Assembly: GCA_045837725.1 (NCBI GenBank)
Contig: JBEWZL010000163.1
Coordinates: 62,001 to 126,000 of the forward strand
From: Vermamoeba vermiformis
Taxonomy: Eukaryota > Tubulinea > Echinamoebida
Length of the DNA: 64,000 nt
Direction of reading: 5' to 3'
A program made the translations under genes and the position numbers. The notes beneath the pieces were generated by a model. That model ran no database searches and was not told the origin of the DNA. It saw only the letters and a program-made list of their open reading frames with translations. Below, piece after piece: positions 50,307 to 62,903 of the stretch. How positions within the stretch are numbered: the first letter of the stretch is position 1; every line of letters starts with the position of its first letter.

Positions 50307-51489
50307 TTAAAAATGTCTGTACTTGCTCTTTAAGTTTATCCCTGCTAAAGATTCGTTCTGCAGCACGCCTGTGACTAAATGCTTTGCCCCGAAGTCCAAC
50401 AGGTTGTTTCCTATTAAATAGATTAGCAAGTTTAATCGCAACTGCAGCTACTTGCCAGATAAGCTCAACACTTTCAAGGACTTGTTCGACGCCAGTGCGC
50501 CGGAGATGAGAACGGCTGACTCGAGCTTGTTGTCTGCAACGGATTTAGATTCATTCATTCATTTACTCTGCTTAAACTTACGTCCGAGGTAGAGCTCTTC
50601 TAACGTGGTGCTCGCTGCTAACGCCTTCGCGAGGTAAGCTTCTCCTTCGTTGATATTATTTTCTGCATGGCGTTAATTAATACGTGCCCTTCGTATTTTT
50701 ATAATCTCCTACGTTGCAAGTACAGGGCCGTCAGGTTTGACGTGATGATAGGCTCGATAACCCAGTCCTCATTCAACGTTAAACCATTACCTAGCAAAAA
50801 TTAGACTTGCTGTAGCGAACTGAACTGAACGCATTTACCTCCGAGTTTTAATGTCGTCAATGTTTTGTTTACCTTCAAGAAGTTAAATACGAGCTTTGCT
50901 CCTTCGTCCCGCAGATTGTTGCCTAGCCAACCGTTAAAAACTGAAAAACGTCAGCAATAGTTAGTGCTTACCATGCAAATCGAGAGTGTAGAGATTCAAT
51001 TGATTGCGCAATCCTCTAATAATACCTGACAAGCCCTTCGCTCCCAAATATGCGCCTATTCGATCAACAGGTGTCAACTTTTGTCGTGGTTAGAGCTGGA
51101 TCGACTTACCGTTGAACGTCACTTCTTGCAGGGAGGACGTGGAAGCTATTGCCCCTTCGAGAATAGTCGCTTGCTTCAGATCAAAAACATCGCCTGCATT
51201 ACAAGCGTTAAAATAAAGACGCGTACAAAAGTTCAAATTACCGTCCAACGTGAGGCTCTGTAGCGAAGAATCGATAGTAAACCGCTTATTTTTATCGAGA
51301 TAGCGCCAACAATCGTCGATGGTAGCGCTAACTAAATTAGTAAATGGCTCCACAACCCGTCACTTGAACTTACGCAACTCGACGGATCTCTATGCTTGGC
51401 GCGGTTTTATCCTCTGTTGATTTTGAATGACTCGTCTTAGCTTTCTTTGCAGGCGGCAACGGAGCGTTTTGATCGGCTTTTCTCTTCAT
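50307..51489 (-). CDS. Small nuclear-type LRR (ribonuclease-inhibitor-like) protein
   Basis: About eight short exons encode ~260 residues. The N-terminus is a basic, NLS-like stretch (MKRKADQNAPLPPAKKAKTS). The rest is a series of LRR-RI units, each about one exon: ILEGAIASTSSLQEVTFNG, then NNLRDEGAKLVFNFLK with TLTTLKLG, then NNINEGEAYLAKALAASTTL with EELYLG, and NNLLDFGAKHLVTG. Introns fall after the LxLxG position in phase 1, as in exon-per-repeat LRR genes. The last intron (50411-50455) has a GC donor (G|GCAAGT). The frame stays open upstream of the ATG through an acceptor near 51530, so a 5' exon may be missing. Probably a protein-binding scaffold. Confidence 0.72.
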
Positions 51490-51827
51490 GGTAGCCTTGC
51501 TGCGTGGCTTGTCAACGGATTCCGGTTGTCCAATTTTCTATTATTTGTAAGGTAATACGCAACATTAAACATTGTTGAATATAAATTGCCAGACTTATTT
51601 AAGCGATAGAGAATAAAAGAAAAATTATTTAAATTCTCGAAAAAAATAGAGAAGTACGAGCAGCAAAATATTATTACCTTGAATATGAACTGCTAATCTA
51701 TATATATTTAAAATAAATGCAAAATGGTTAGCAGTGGTGCTCTGTTTGTTTTGAATTCACAATTTGCTTTTGGCGCGACTTTGCTGAATGCCTCTTTTTC
51801 TTTTTTTATTGTTTCCATAATAATATT

Positions 51828-52560
51828 ATGAGCACATTCGGAGGAGATGCATGGGGCCCGTACAATATCCATAATAAACGCGTAGTAAGTCTACGGAACC
51901 TTTGACGAGTTGGATCTAACAAAGTTTCTTTTAATTTATAGCGTCAAAACACCATTCTTCAAGGAATTGGCGAAGGTACTTGCTTAATCAATATTATTTA
52001 TCAAGCTTAAGAATTATGGCGTACATCTAATCTCACGTTTGAATATTTGTAATTGCTAATATTTTTAAAAATCAGGAGAAGCCAAAAGATTGAGTAATGG
52101 GCAATGGGTAATATCTAAATATTAGTGTTATACTCATATAAAATATTAACGAATTTTTCAGGCTTGTTTGGTGTGCCCTTCAAGGCCCGTAATGGATACG
52201 CCCGAGATGCTGGCTGTGCATCGCGGCGGAAAGAAGCATTTAGCACATTATGAAACACATCAACAGACGCACAATATTGTTAGTACAAACAACGATAAAA
52301 AACGACGACGTGACGGTGAAGATGAAATTGAATCCGAAGAGAAAAATCAGCCACGTAATAATAGCTACAGAGAGCCACAAGTAGGGCCGATGATGGTACC
52401 GCGCAACGTTAAAAGACAAAAAATACTCAATAACGATGGGAATATCAACAACAAAGCTTCTGAAAACAGATCTGGGTTTGGTCAGCTTCCATCAAGTTTG
52501 AACGCCAAGAATAGCGATGTTAATACCAAAACTGTCTCAAATGTAAATACTAAAATGTAA
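51828..52560 (+). CDS. SCNM1: Sodium channel modifier 1 homologue (minor-spliceosome protein)
   Basis: Four exons (51828-51884, 51942-51975, 52076-52107, 52162-52560) give 173 residues. The zinc-finger region matches SCNM1: QWACLVCPSRPVMDTPEML, then AVHRGGKKHL, a C-x2-C..H-x5-H knuckle, preceded by LSNGQ. In animals SCNM1 is a subunit of the U12-dependent (minor) spliceosome. The remaining ~100 residues are basic, Asn-rich and disordered. It is divergent from the LRR gene, with starts 340 bp apart. Confidence 0.8.
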
Positions 52561-52614
52561 ATACTTCAATTTTGTATCAAAAGGCACAATTTACAATTTA
52601 GATCACCGATCCGT

Positions 52615-55279
52615 TTATCTTTTCTGCTTGTAAAAAGTAACAGCAGTATTTAAAGGCTGCCATACTGATCTCAGCACAGCTTTGCTCTCGTTATCTTTAC
52701 ACGTGGCACGTAATTTCTCTACTTTGTCCATTAAATTCATCATCGAAGTGACGAGTCGTTTAGTCTTCTCTTTGGCTTCATAGCTTTGCGAGTGTTGCGA
52801 GGCCCAAAAGTGCCGCAGTACTTCGGATGACGTGCTGAATGCTGATTTAATTGCTTCATTCAATTGGAACGCACTAGTATGGCCTGCGATACGTTAGAAC
52901 ACACGCGTCATAAACTACGCAAAGGTACGCACCAGTGCCTATAAACAGCTCGTTGTTGATGTCCTGTGCAAGCTCGTCTACATTTTCAATCTTCACAGTG
53001 TTGCTATTCAGCTTGGACAAGTCTTTCTTGAACACTTTGAGGAAGTCTGACGAGGCCTTTGACGAGAGATTAGCACATAACTCGTGCAAAAAGACGAACT
53101 TACCTTGTCCTTTGCTTTGGCTGTAGTCTTAGGAGCCAGTCCAAAGTACTGTTGAGGGCTAGAGAACGGCAGTGACAGCTGTGGCAGTGTGACTTCGCTG
53201 CTCTCATCCTCCAACTCGTGCCACGTGACTTTCTCTTGCATAAGCTTTCTGTAGTTGGGATTTGATTGGCTTGCATCCGTGTTGCCGTCTGTTTTATCAT
53301 TTGTGTTGTCACTCGTAGACTTTGCAACACCGCTGCTCTTTTCAATGGCCTCACTCATGCGGACCTCACTGAAGGCACGTGTCAACTAACCTATTGCAAG
53401 TAATAATATTTACTTACGCCGTGTCCGCTATAGCATCAGTAGCCGAGTTTGCAAATGACTCGAGTACGTAAGCACCGTGGCGATTGACTTTCGCGATGAG
53501 TTGATTGGCCAGTGTATCTTTGACACGCACTTTTTTACCACGTCTGTCACGCAATAAACCGATATTTTTCTATAAGGGAATCAATTTTAATGTTCAAATC
53601 CATTATCAAACGGTTCTTACCTCGTCATTTTCATCGTCTTCGAAAGTAATGTTCAATGTCGGATCTATTTCTTTCAATCGCTTGTTCGTTTCTTCTTTAT
53701 CTAATACAGCATTAATAAGAATATAATAAATTGGTTGCGTACCTTCAGTCGGGACGTCATCAAAGATTCCTTTCTCTTTCTTGATCTGCACTTCCTCTTT
53801 GACCTCTTTTTCAGCTTTGCCATTCTTATCGTCTTTTTTCTTCATATAATGCGACTGCAAGAATTTGGTCCAAAACTCAGCCTCGGTAAGCTAAACAAAG
53901 TATGAGTATATTCAAAAGTGTTCCGTTGATGGATGTGCCACGCTTTACCTTATCGGGAACATTTCTCTTGTAGGCAACGCGAACTTCTGGGAACTCGACG
54001 AATATTTGTTGAATGATAGGCGGCGTTAGTTTGAAGTGCACGTTGTCTTTGGTTTGTTTTGTCGGCTGTAAGATCGACATGAGGATTGATTGCTTGTTGC
54101 CACTCGACGCACTCAAGAAACTCGACGAAATTCCGACTTGTTGCGTCACTTTGTCGGTCGACTGCACCGTATTATTATTGTTATTATTCTCCTTGTCAAT
54201 TTCCTAAAAACAATTGGATCAGCTACAAACTATCGACTACTGTAGTTATATATCTGCCAAATGTACTTACCGCCCTTGATTGCCAAAATTCTTCTTCGCT
54301 TAAAATTCCATTCCCAACAATCTCGTTGTATATCTCGCGTAGGACTGGATCCGCGTTTAACTTCTGTTTTCGTTCTTCGGACTTCGATTCTTGTTTGACT
54401 CTTTCAGCAGTCAAATCGATAATAGGCACGTGTTCTGTTTTGACTTTTTTCTTTGGTGGAGCCGCTTCGCTCTCAGATTCAGCCTGTATGATACCATAAC
54501 GTTAGCAGCCGAAAATATAAGCATTCGAAACGGCATATATCGTTATTGACGCATACTTTCTTCTTCTTGTTGGTGCTTTTGGGCTTTTGAAAGTCGTCCT
54601 CATCCGGATCCACTTTCTTTTCTTCTTTCTTGTCTTGTGGCTGTTGAAATTTTGGTAGAATTTGCGACAATAACTCTCTGCACGTCGCTAGTAACAATAA
54701 TTAGCTGCGTTCGAGACAATGATAGCGAGTCATCGCGATACCTTGATCTTCTTTTGCTGAATCTGACGTAAATTGAAAGACGAACGACGGAGACTTCGGA
54801 TCCTCGCCAAGTTGTATCTTAATTAATACTGCTGGACTGCCTGCAGGGCTCACCATGAATTCTGGGAATTTATCGCGTTAGTTTAGCGGATTAGTTGACA
54901 AATTTTCTGCACACGCTCAGAAAAGCTCAATAGGAATTTAAAAAAATAGGATATATTAATGATATTATTTCGCAATAATTCCGATTGTAAACTCTTGTTC
55001 AAGAAAGGCAAAATAAATTTGTGCAATTTAACCGGCCTGCTGCATTAATCTCGCTGCGTGATACTAGTGTGTAGTATTACGTAATAATTGAGTGATTTTT
55101 GTTAACTTACTTTTAATATTGTCTAAAGGCAAGTACAGTATCGAGATGCCGGAACTGCTCGGCTCCCAGATGAGCCTCATATTCGATAGGTTTAGCGTGC
55201 CATTCTGTTTTTTTAGCACAGTTATCGCTGTAAATAATATTTCTTCATTATCTTTCAATTTGATCTGTTTGTCTCCCAT
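52615..55279 (-). CDS. GTF2H1: TFIIH core subunit p62
   Basis: Multi-exon minus-strand gene. The first Met (55279) opens a PH-like p62 N-terminal domain (TLNLSNMRLIWEPSSSG). Two BSD domains follow: the first has LREIYNEIVGNGILSEEEFW, the second LTEAEFWTKFLQSHY. The C-terminal helices (FSTSSEVLRHFWASQH, then ATCKDNESKAVLRSVW) match the p62/Tfb1 C-terminus. The protein is a core subunit of TFIIH in transcription initiation and nucleotide-excision repair. The linker between domains is Lys/Glu-rich. Splice sites in the middle were read only approximately, so residue counts are not given. Confidence 0.88.
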
Positions 55280-55858
55280 CTGCTGCACAAAAACACTGCC
55301 ATAATAACGGACACAACCCTATTCAACCAAGCCACAGACACAAAACGGGCAATCTAACATACTTTCATTGCACTACAGCGCAAGGTTAGTGCTCGAAGCC
55401 CGAGCCAATAGCATTGCTCCCGAGTTTTTGGGATCTAGAGTCGTCCAATTTTGGTATAAACACGAATATTCGCGAACAATTTTCGCTCAAGATACCACAC
55501 CACATTAGCAATAACAGGATACAGTTTCGGTCAGCGGAATCAAATGGTGTCTCAACATTTTAGAATTTGTTATTGAAATCCGAATCCTTGTTTAGGTAAG
55601 CACCCTTCTTATTTAAGAAATAGAATAATATTTAAAAATAAAAATCAAATATAATATTTTCACGATCAATACCTTTTAATAATTGCCCCCTTGCTGAGGC
55701 CATTAATTTTTCTTTTTCGCGATATTTTGCGCAACTGTCACGAACCTTCTTCGTGATAGGCAGCGTGCAATTTATATAATGAAAAGAATGTATTAATAAT
55801 ACCTCACTACAGTGTAGACGCCACATTGGGGATTTCAGACCCATCCGCCTAAAGCAAG
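55280..55858 (-). other. Bidirectional intergenic region with a doubtful micro-gene
   Basis: About 580 bp between the divergent starts of p62 (55279) and the LRR-ankyrin gene (55859). A minus-strand reading starting at 55844 can be spliced to a ~44-residue peptide (MGLKSPMWRLHCSEKVRDSC then a Lys-rich stretch). Its ATG would lie only 14 bp from the divergent ATG at 55859, which argues against it. The rest looks like shared promoter. Confidence 0.4.
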
Positions 55859-58800
55859 ATGATCAGTTCTTACATCACAAAATTGCAATCCAATACAATA
55901 GAGGACCTAGCATTAAGCACCCCACCGACTCAAGAGCGCGCTGAAGTATTGAACGAGTTTTTGGTTGCACTTAGAGCAAACACATCCCTTCGAACAGTAT
56001 TCTTTTTTGATATCAACCCTTCATCGTATTTCGATGTAATACTTCAAAATCTATCAAATCACACGAGGCTGACGAGCTTGCGCATATTGGGTCCCGGACA
56101 GCCTTTTGATCTACGACATCTGCTACAACTTCTACAAAATAATCTCCAGCTGCAGCTGCTCGTGCTACAAAGCTGTAGTATTGGTGACGAAGAAGTTAAA
56201 AGCATCGTAGAGGCTCTTTTCCAACATCAGCGGCTCACATCTGTCAATCTCAGCAAGAACCACATTACAGATCTAGGAAGCAAGCACTTGATTGACTTTC
56301 TGACTGGCAAGCCTTCCATCACGAGCATAGACCTGTCTTTCAACCACCAAGTGGACAACACTGCCGTAGCACATTGGGCAAGGTTGTTGCGGCAATCCAC
56401 GACATTGAACAACCTGAATCTGAACAACAACAATCTCGGCAACAAAGCCTTCGAACTGCTAGGCGAAGCATTGGCCTCGAATGCATATTTAAAGACAATA
56501 GGACTATGCGATATTGGTGGAGACTACGGCGACAATGACATTTCATCTTTTTTGCACGCGCTCGGGACCAACTCTTCGTTGACCAGTCTCGACTTGTCGT
56601 ACAACAAGCTGCGCCAAGACGATATAGCACTGTTGGCAGGAACACTTAGAGCTAATAAGAGCCTCACTGAGCTCAATCTGGCTGGCACATCGCTGGACGA
56701 CAAAGACATAAAAGTGCTCACCGACGGCCTCAAGTTCAACCGTACATTGCACGTGCTCAACTTGGACTCGAACAATTTTGCAGGAGAAGGCTTGCAGGCA
56801 CTCGCGCTGTTCTTAAGGAGCAAGTGGTGCTCGCTGAAGAGCTTGTCCTTGGCCGAGATCCAAGACGCAGAAATCAACGAAGGCATTGGTAACTTAGCTA
56901 CAGCTCTGCGGACCAATACGTCGCTCACATTTTTGAAAATCAACAACGATAAGTGCGACTTCAAACAATTCAGTGCGCTCATGGATGCGCTGCGGACGAA
57001 CACAACGTTGCTCACATTGGATATTTCAAACTTTGTCAGCTTGGCTCAAAAAGATGAAATCTTGCTCGTAGCTGAGAGTTTAGCGGCCAACAAAACATTG
57101 ACTGACATTAATCTCGACACTACGGGAATTAATGACGCGGGCGTGGGTCTACTTTGCAGCGTGGCGCGAGACCATTGCAGTCTGCGACACATCAGTCTAC
57201 ATTACAACATGATCACAGAGGCCGGTGCCAAGCTATTGCTACTCACTATGCGGCTCAATTCACGGCTCTCGTTCGAAGGCATCGTCATGAACCCGTACAT
57301 TGACGCTGAATTTCGCAAGGAGTACCAAGAAATCCATCACTGTTTCAAGAGCAAGAAACACGCCCTCGCTAACCCTCACTTCACGCCGTTCCACTACGCA
57401 GCCAAAAAAGGCATTGTGAGTGCGTTCAGATATCTTTTTGGCAAGGCTGACAACCCCAATATGACGTGCACTTACGGACTGTCACTTGTCGACTACGCTG
57501 GAATCTATGGTCACGCAGCTATTCTAAACCTACTGCTTAACTTTGGTGCCTATACTCGCGATGCTATTTTGCTCGGAGTAGATCGAGCGCAGATCACATC
57601 CGCAACTCACGTGGACAACGCACTTTTCACACTCGACGAACTGTGTCAGCAAATCGATGCAGTGCTGCAGCGACCAGTCACAACAGCTACGCGTCTCAAG
57701 ATGATCAAGTGGCACCGCGCAGGCTCCTTGCTCCTGTCACTGTGGCAGCGGTGCAAGTTGTCGCCAATGCTGAACGAGATCTGCACTCGGCATGCGATCT
57801 ACGAGCTCGGCAAACGATTAAAACTGAACGAGATGCTGCCGTCATTGCAACAGCGGTATCAGTTCTATTGTGGACAGGCTGGTGGATTGGTCGTGAAGCG
57901 GTACTTTGACGGTCAATTGCCCGCCCACATTCAAGCTGGATTGACCCCGCACTTCGCGGTCATGTTAATGAACAAGTGGAACCAATCATATCTCGCGTCT
58001 ATTGATGTAGCTAGACACTTTGAAGCGGCCTATCAAAGCTTCGTGTTCCACTTGTGGTGGGTCAAGCAGATCCCGGAACGGTTTAACGAAGCAATCGAAA
58101 CGAAAGTAGTCGTAGCGATTATTAGCCTAGCACAGCGTATAAATGAAGCACCACAATTCTTGCGTCAAATCATGCAACAGAAGAGTTCCACCATGTCACC
58201 TGGATCCCCTGGCGAACTAATCGCTGGATCTGTTTTGACCGAGCTGCGAACTCGGTATCGTGATGGTAGGTGTATTAACCTCACCGAGAACTATGTTAAT
58301 GTCACCAAATAGGTCAATTGCCCGTGGAAGAACGAGCTGTGTTTGAGCGTGAAGTGTTGTACCCAATCTTCCAAACCACCGCTGGACTGAACGAAGCGTT
58401 GCTCGAAATGCGACTACACGCCGTATCACACGTGCTCACTGTCGCACTGCAGCAGCCACAAGCACACGCAGCACTCATCTTGGCATTGGTCCAAGAGCTG
58501 GACGTCGATGTCGTGCAGATGAGTCACATGCCGTACGGTGATCACGTGGCCGATTTGATCCACGAACAAGCCTTGCTGCTCATGTTGAAGGACTGGCGGT
58601 TCAACAAATTCACGGCCAGAGAGTCGCAAGTGATGCAAGAAAGTACCTTGCCGCAACTGTCATCGCGTGTCGTGCAGCTCCGTCGCAAGATCTTCCCGTC
58701 ACTGATCGATTTGACCGTGCAATACCTCCGCTTCATCAATTTCGAAGAAGAGCAGGCGAGTGCACGTGAGATCCTAATCCAAAGTCTGGACAAAGTGCAC

Positions 58801-59052
58801 AATATCGATGACTTGGCTCGCGTGCTGAATGCACATCCGGACTACGAAGGCATTCTGAGCGATGAAGTCAAAGATGAAATTCAAAAACAACTCACGTTCA
58901 GTCAACAACTCAACTCGCATCCACTCGTCAAACAATTGTTGCGTGAGAACAGCGAGTTAAAAAAGCGACTCGACGGCAACAGAATGATGCGCATTGACAG
59001 CATGGATTCCATGAGCGAACGAGTCGAGGAAATGACTGACGCGAATTTTTAA
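55859..59052 (+). CDS. Large LRR-RI plus ankyrin-repeat protein
   Basis: Two exons (55859-58265, 58313-59052) give 1,048 residues. Residues ~50-470 hold about fourteen ribonuclease-inhibitor-type LRRs (LTSVNLSKNHITDLGSKHL, then LTSLDLSYNKLRQDDIALL, LTELNLAGTSLDDKDI, LTDINLDTTGINDAGVGLL). Residues ~505-560 are a short ankyrin stretch (FTPFHYAAKKGIVSAFRYLF, then YAGIYGHAAILNLLLNFGA). The remaining ~480 residues are helical with no family I recognise (for example HFEAAYQSFVFHLWWVKQI) and end in a coiled coil (LLRENSELKKRLDG). No NACHT or other NTPase motif was seen, so it is not a classical NLR. The first exon is exceptionally long for this window. Confidence 0.85.
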
Positions 59053-59252
59053 ATCACATGTAAACTTGTAACATAAACGTGTAAATTAGGCGCAATCTCA
59101 CTTTCGCGGTAATTTGACCCGCAACTAGGATGCTATTTGATACATGCAAATATTATCAGCCTGTTGATTAGTGTCCATCGATGTCGTTCGCCAAAAACAA
59201 ATGAAAAGTGTGGCTTCACTGGGTGATTGTTTTTTCAACTTTATCAGCGCTA

Positions 59253-62200
59253 CTAATAAGCAAGCGAGTTCTGCGTTGCAAACAATGGATCTTCGCTCTC
59301 TTCTTGAATCAATTTGTATTCGCGCAGTTCTTGTGCTTTGAGTCGCGAGATCGAATCCAACAACCACTGTACACTTAGGGCCTCGCGACCTGTCCTTATT
59401 TGCAACTCTTTAATCTTATCTACATCGTCTTCATTGCTATAATATCGATAAATAGACGCATTAATAAAAGAAATGTATGATTAAAATATTTTTCGTTCAT
59501 GAACGACTTACCAAATAAGGAAAGAGGTCGGATTTAAAATCTCTTTCATCGAGGTCGGCAATGAAGGCTCCTCTTTGAGTACTTTGCCGCCAGCCAATCG
59601 AATTAACGAGGCTAATTCACTGAAACTCGGCAGCGGTGCTTCAAATTTTCCATAAAAGTAAAATTCGTAGCCTTTCAGCACTGGTATCGCTTCATTTTCC
59701 TTTTTAGGAATATTTCGTGCGCGTTCAGGCGTACCATTAGCCACTGCATCGCCATTAATTTCAAATTCTTCTTCGTCAAGCCACTTGCCTTCAGCTTGCG
59801 ACCTTAAAATCCCTAAAATGTCTATCAATATTATTTCCTAATTTGGTAAATACTGCTTACATTCAAACGAGACGATCCATCGACCTTTGAGCAGCGCGGT
59901 CAAATACTTTATCGTTCGACTGGCTTTATTATCCTTATTTGGCAATATCACCAAGTGACTATCGAAGAATTAAATAATATAATAACAGTAGCAATATTAA
60001 GTGCTTACGTGAATGGTTCATTTCCATCTTTGGCAATAGATCCGCCGAGCTTTGTGGTCAGAGCAATAATTTGAGTCTGTTACATTAGGTCAATACAACT
60101 CCTTTAGGCAATGATATTATTAACACGCACCAACATAGTACTCTTCAGCCCGCTGCCTAATATCATCGGACTCTTCTCCGTTGCTGAATTTGAATTACTA
60201 TAATAGGAAATATTAGTCAGATCCACACTCGTGCAACACTATTTTAACGTACCTCTTATGCACAACAACGTCTTTCTCCTTATTTGTCGCTGTTATACTC
60301 GAAGTGTCGAGCACTAATTGCGTCTGTTTGGTCTTCTTCGGTGATTTTTTCTCTTTTGTCGCCGTGGATGTGCTCGGTGATTTTTTCTTCTGTGACGCGC
60401 TGTCATCCACTTGCATAGGCTCAACAACACTCGTACTATCATTGGCACTATTGGTATTATTCACATCAGCAGTAGGCTTCGTCTTCGTTGGACTCGTGCT
60501 TTTGACACGTGTCAAGGGTTTGACAGGACTGCTCGGATTGGACTTGGGTTTGGGCGCGGGCTTCGCAAAGTTGTCAAATGTCGTTTGCACCGTGCTGTCG
60601 CTGCCTTCACCTTTCTTCCTTCGTTTAGGGACCCAGTCACTTTCATCGCCCGCTGCTCGTTTTCGTTTTCTGGTCCACGTCTTTGACTTGTTTTCGCTGT
60701 CATTCATCAACTCGCTGTCCGTTACCATCATTTGCTCGCTGATGTCATGCATCATTTCATCGTCCTCGTGCACGACAGTATTATTCACATTGTCAGTGTT
60801 ATTATTATTTACATCGTCGGCATTGTTATTCTCTTTATTAGTCGCGTCATTCTCCTTGTGCACAATGACGTCCTCATGCGATTTTTGTTTGTGAAAATTC
60901 TTCGTCGGACTTGGCGGCCGTTGTACTGTCTCTTCTTCAGCTGACACGACCACACCATCATCTGTGGACTGCGACGCTGATTTTTTTTTCTTGGGCGAGG
61001 TGATCCACGGCGGTGAATTGTTGCGCTGTGGTGGCTCCGGTTTGACACCTGTCAAAAAAGTCAGTTAGCGATGCTATAAATAGATATTCTGCGCGTACTC
61101 TTCAGCACGGGACTGTTATTAGAATTTAATACAGTAGGCAGTGCTGGCTGCGGGGCTGGTGGCGGAACAACTTCGACTGGTGGCACCACTGAGCCTGGCT
61201 CTTGTTTGATTTTGACAGCAGTACTGCTAGGCCTGTTCAAATACGTTAATAAATCACGCGTATTAATTGACATCTAATCAGCACTCACGCTGAACTGGCA
61301 GATTTTTCTTGTTTAATTTTGACGGCTGCTGGCTCTTCTTTGACTTTGACAGTTGTTGGTGACACTTGTTTCTTATCACCAGCATTATTATTGCTAGTAT
61401 TGCTATTATTATGAGTGGTCTTTTGCTCTTGAGAACTCTTGCGCGTGTTATTTTTGTTCTGGTTTGATTTGTGACTCGTGCTGTTCTCGCTGTCACTGTG
61501 GGATTTTTCATCGCTAGAATTGCTGTCAGTCGATTTCTTTCCTTTTTTGGTAATTTTTTTCTTGGTGTCTTTCGCGCTCTTCGACTGACTCTCGCTGTGA
61601 GAATTTTCTTCTTCAATTTTTTTCTGTTTCAATCTCTTTTCTCTATTCTCCATGCGAACCTCGTCAAATACTCGCCTCCTAATATAGAATTAATTCATGA
61701 ATTATTCGTTCATGAACGGTTAAATATACCTTCTCGCCTTTGGTATAAATTTCTCGAGGTTCAGATATTCCGTTCTAAAGTCACTCAAGGGACATTCGCC
61801 GACATAAACCATCGTCCACCGCTCTTCGGGTTTGAAATTTGATGGCACGCAGCCGATCCGTGGACATACCTAATTAGGAAGTCAATCTCATGAATTGATT
61901 TTTTGGATCTGACTTACAGCTTCGAACCAAAGATCAAATGATGAATATTTCTGATCGCCATATTGTATCCATCCGTCTTTAGTAATAATTCCCTCTTCGC
62001 CTAACATATTCATCGCGGATCCAACGGGCAAAATTCCTGAAAAATAAATGTCAATAATACAAATCATTTGACATCAATTATTAATACCTGTATTTAATAA
62101 ATCTGATATTTCTACAGTCTCTTTATTCTTCTGCGAGTGTCTAGGACTGCGCCTGATTTTGTCTTCGGCCAGATCTAAAGGCTGCAATGATTTTTTCTCG

Positions 62201-62679
62201 GGAGTTACTGGTTCTTTAACCGGTGATTTAGACGGTGGGATTAGTTCTGCTATAAACTCGCTCTCTGATTCGTCTATTGCGACATTATTAGGATTTTCTT
62301 CCTCGTCTGCTGGCTTGGCTGAATTGCTTGACGCGGTTGATTTTGATGAATCCAGAAAAGATAGTGTTTTTGACTTCCAAAAATCAACAGGGCTCCTCTT
62401 TGATATTTCTGGAATATTATCGAACGGTCTTTCGCTTTGTGATGAATTTTGTTCGCTTTTTGAGCTCGGATTTGTTACTTTTTCAATTATTTCATCGTAA
62501 TCATCTTGAGAACCGTGTGATATATTTTCTACTAAAAATGATAAGCCTCCTACTGATTGGGAATGCGAATTTTTTGGCTGCGTTTGGATCGGCGGTGAGA
62601 TCGAAGCAATTTTTTCTTCACTGCCCGGATTTGATTGAATATCCTCAATGCGGTTGTGAAAACTAGCTTGAGACTCCAT
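59253..62679 (-). CDS. RAMA-domain protein with BRCA1-like tandem BRCT repeats
   Basis: First exon 62679-62088 encodes an acidic Ser-rich N-terminus. Exon 2 (62036-61918) starts the RAMA domain (~192-270): DLLNTGILPVGSAMNML, then IITKDGWIQYGDQKYSSFD. A long Lys/Ser/Asn-rich, disordered middle follows with SUMO-like sites (VKIKQE, VKVKEE). The C-terminus is a tandem BRCT pair: ALTTKLGGSIAKDGNEPFTH with LVILPNKDNKASRTIKYL and GRWIVSFE, then WLDEEEFEINGDAVANG, then LKGYEFYFYGKFEAPLP and GREALSVQWLLDS. The inter-BRCT linker pattern (LDEEEFE..GD) is that of BRCA1. No RING domain is present. BRCT pairs bind phosphoserine peptides in DNA-damage signalling. RAMA has been proposed to read modified DNA. 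Stop at 59253. Confidence 0.82.
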
Positions 62680-62903
62680 AATAAATAATAAAATTACAAT
62701 AAATTACAACATCAAGTGTGTTATGCCGTTGAAAGTGGTTTGAAAAAGAGCGGCAAAAAAATCTGACCGAATAAATCAAGCCAACAATATACAATATTTG
62801 AGCACAACAAGTCCCGCATAATATTTTAGAAGGCTCAATATTCAAAATATGGTCATAACCCTAAGCAGACTAATCAAATCTTCAACTTAATTCAACAAGC
62901 GTC

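Noticed and set aside
53505-54207. Plus-strand ORFs across the p62 gene
   Set aside because: Antisense shadows of the minus-strand BSD and linker exons, without splice or start context.
55632-55844. Spliced ~44-aa micro-gene divergent to the LRR-ankyrin gene
   Set aside because: Its ATG would be 14 bp from the opposite ATG and the product has no recognisable family; kept only as a note in the spacer entry.
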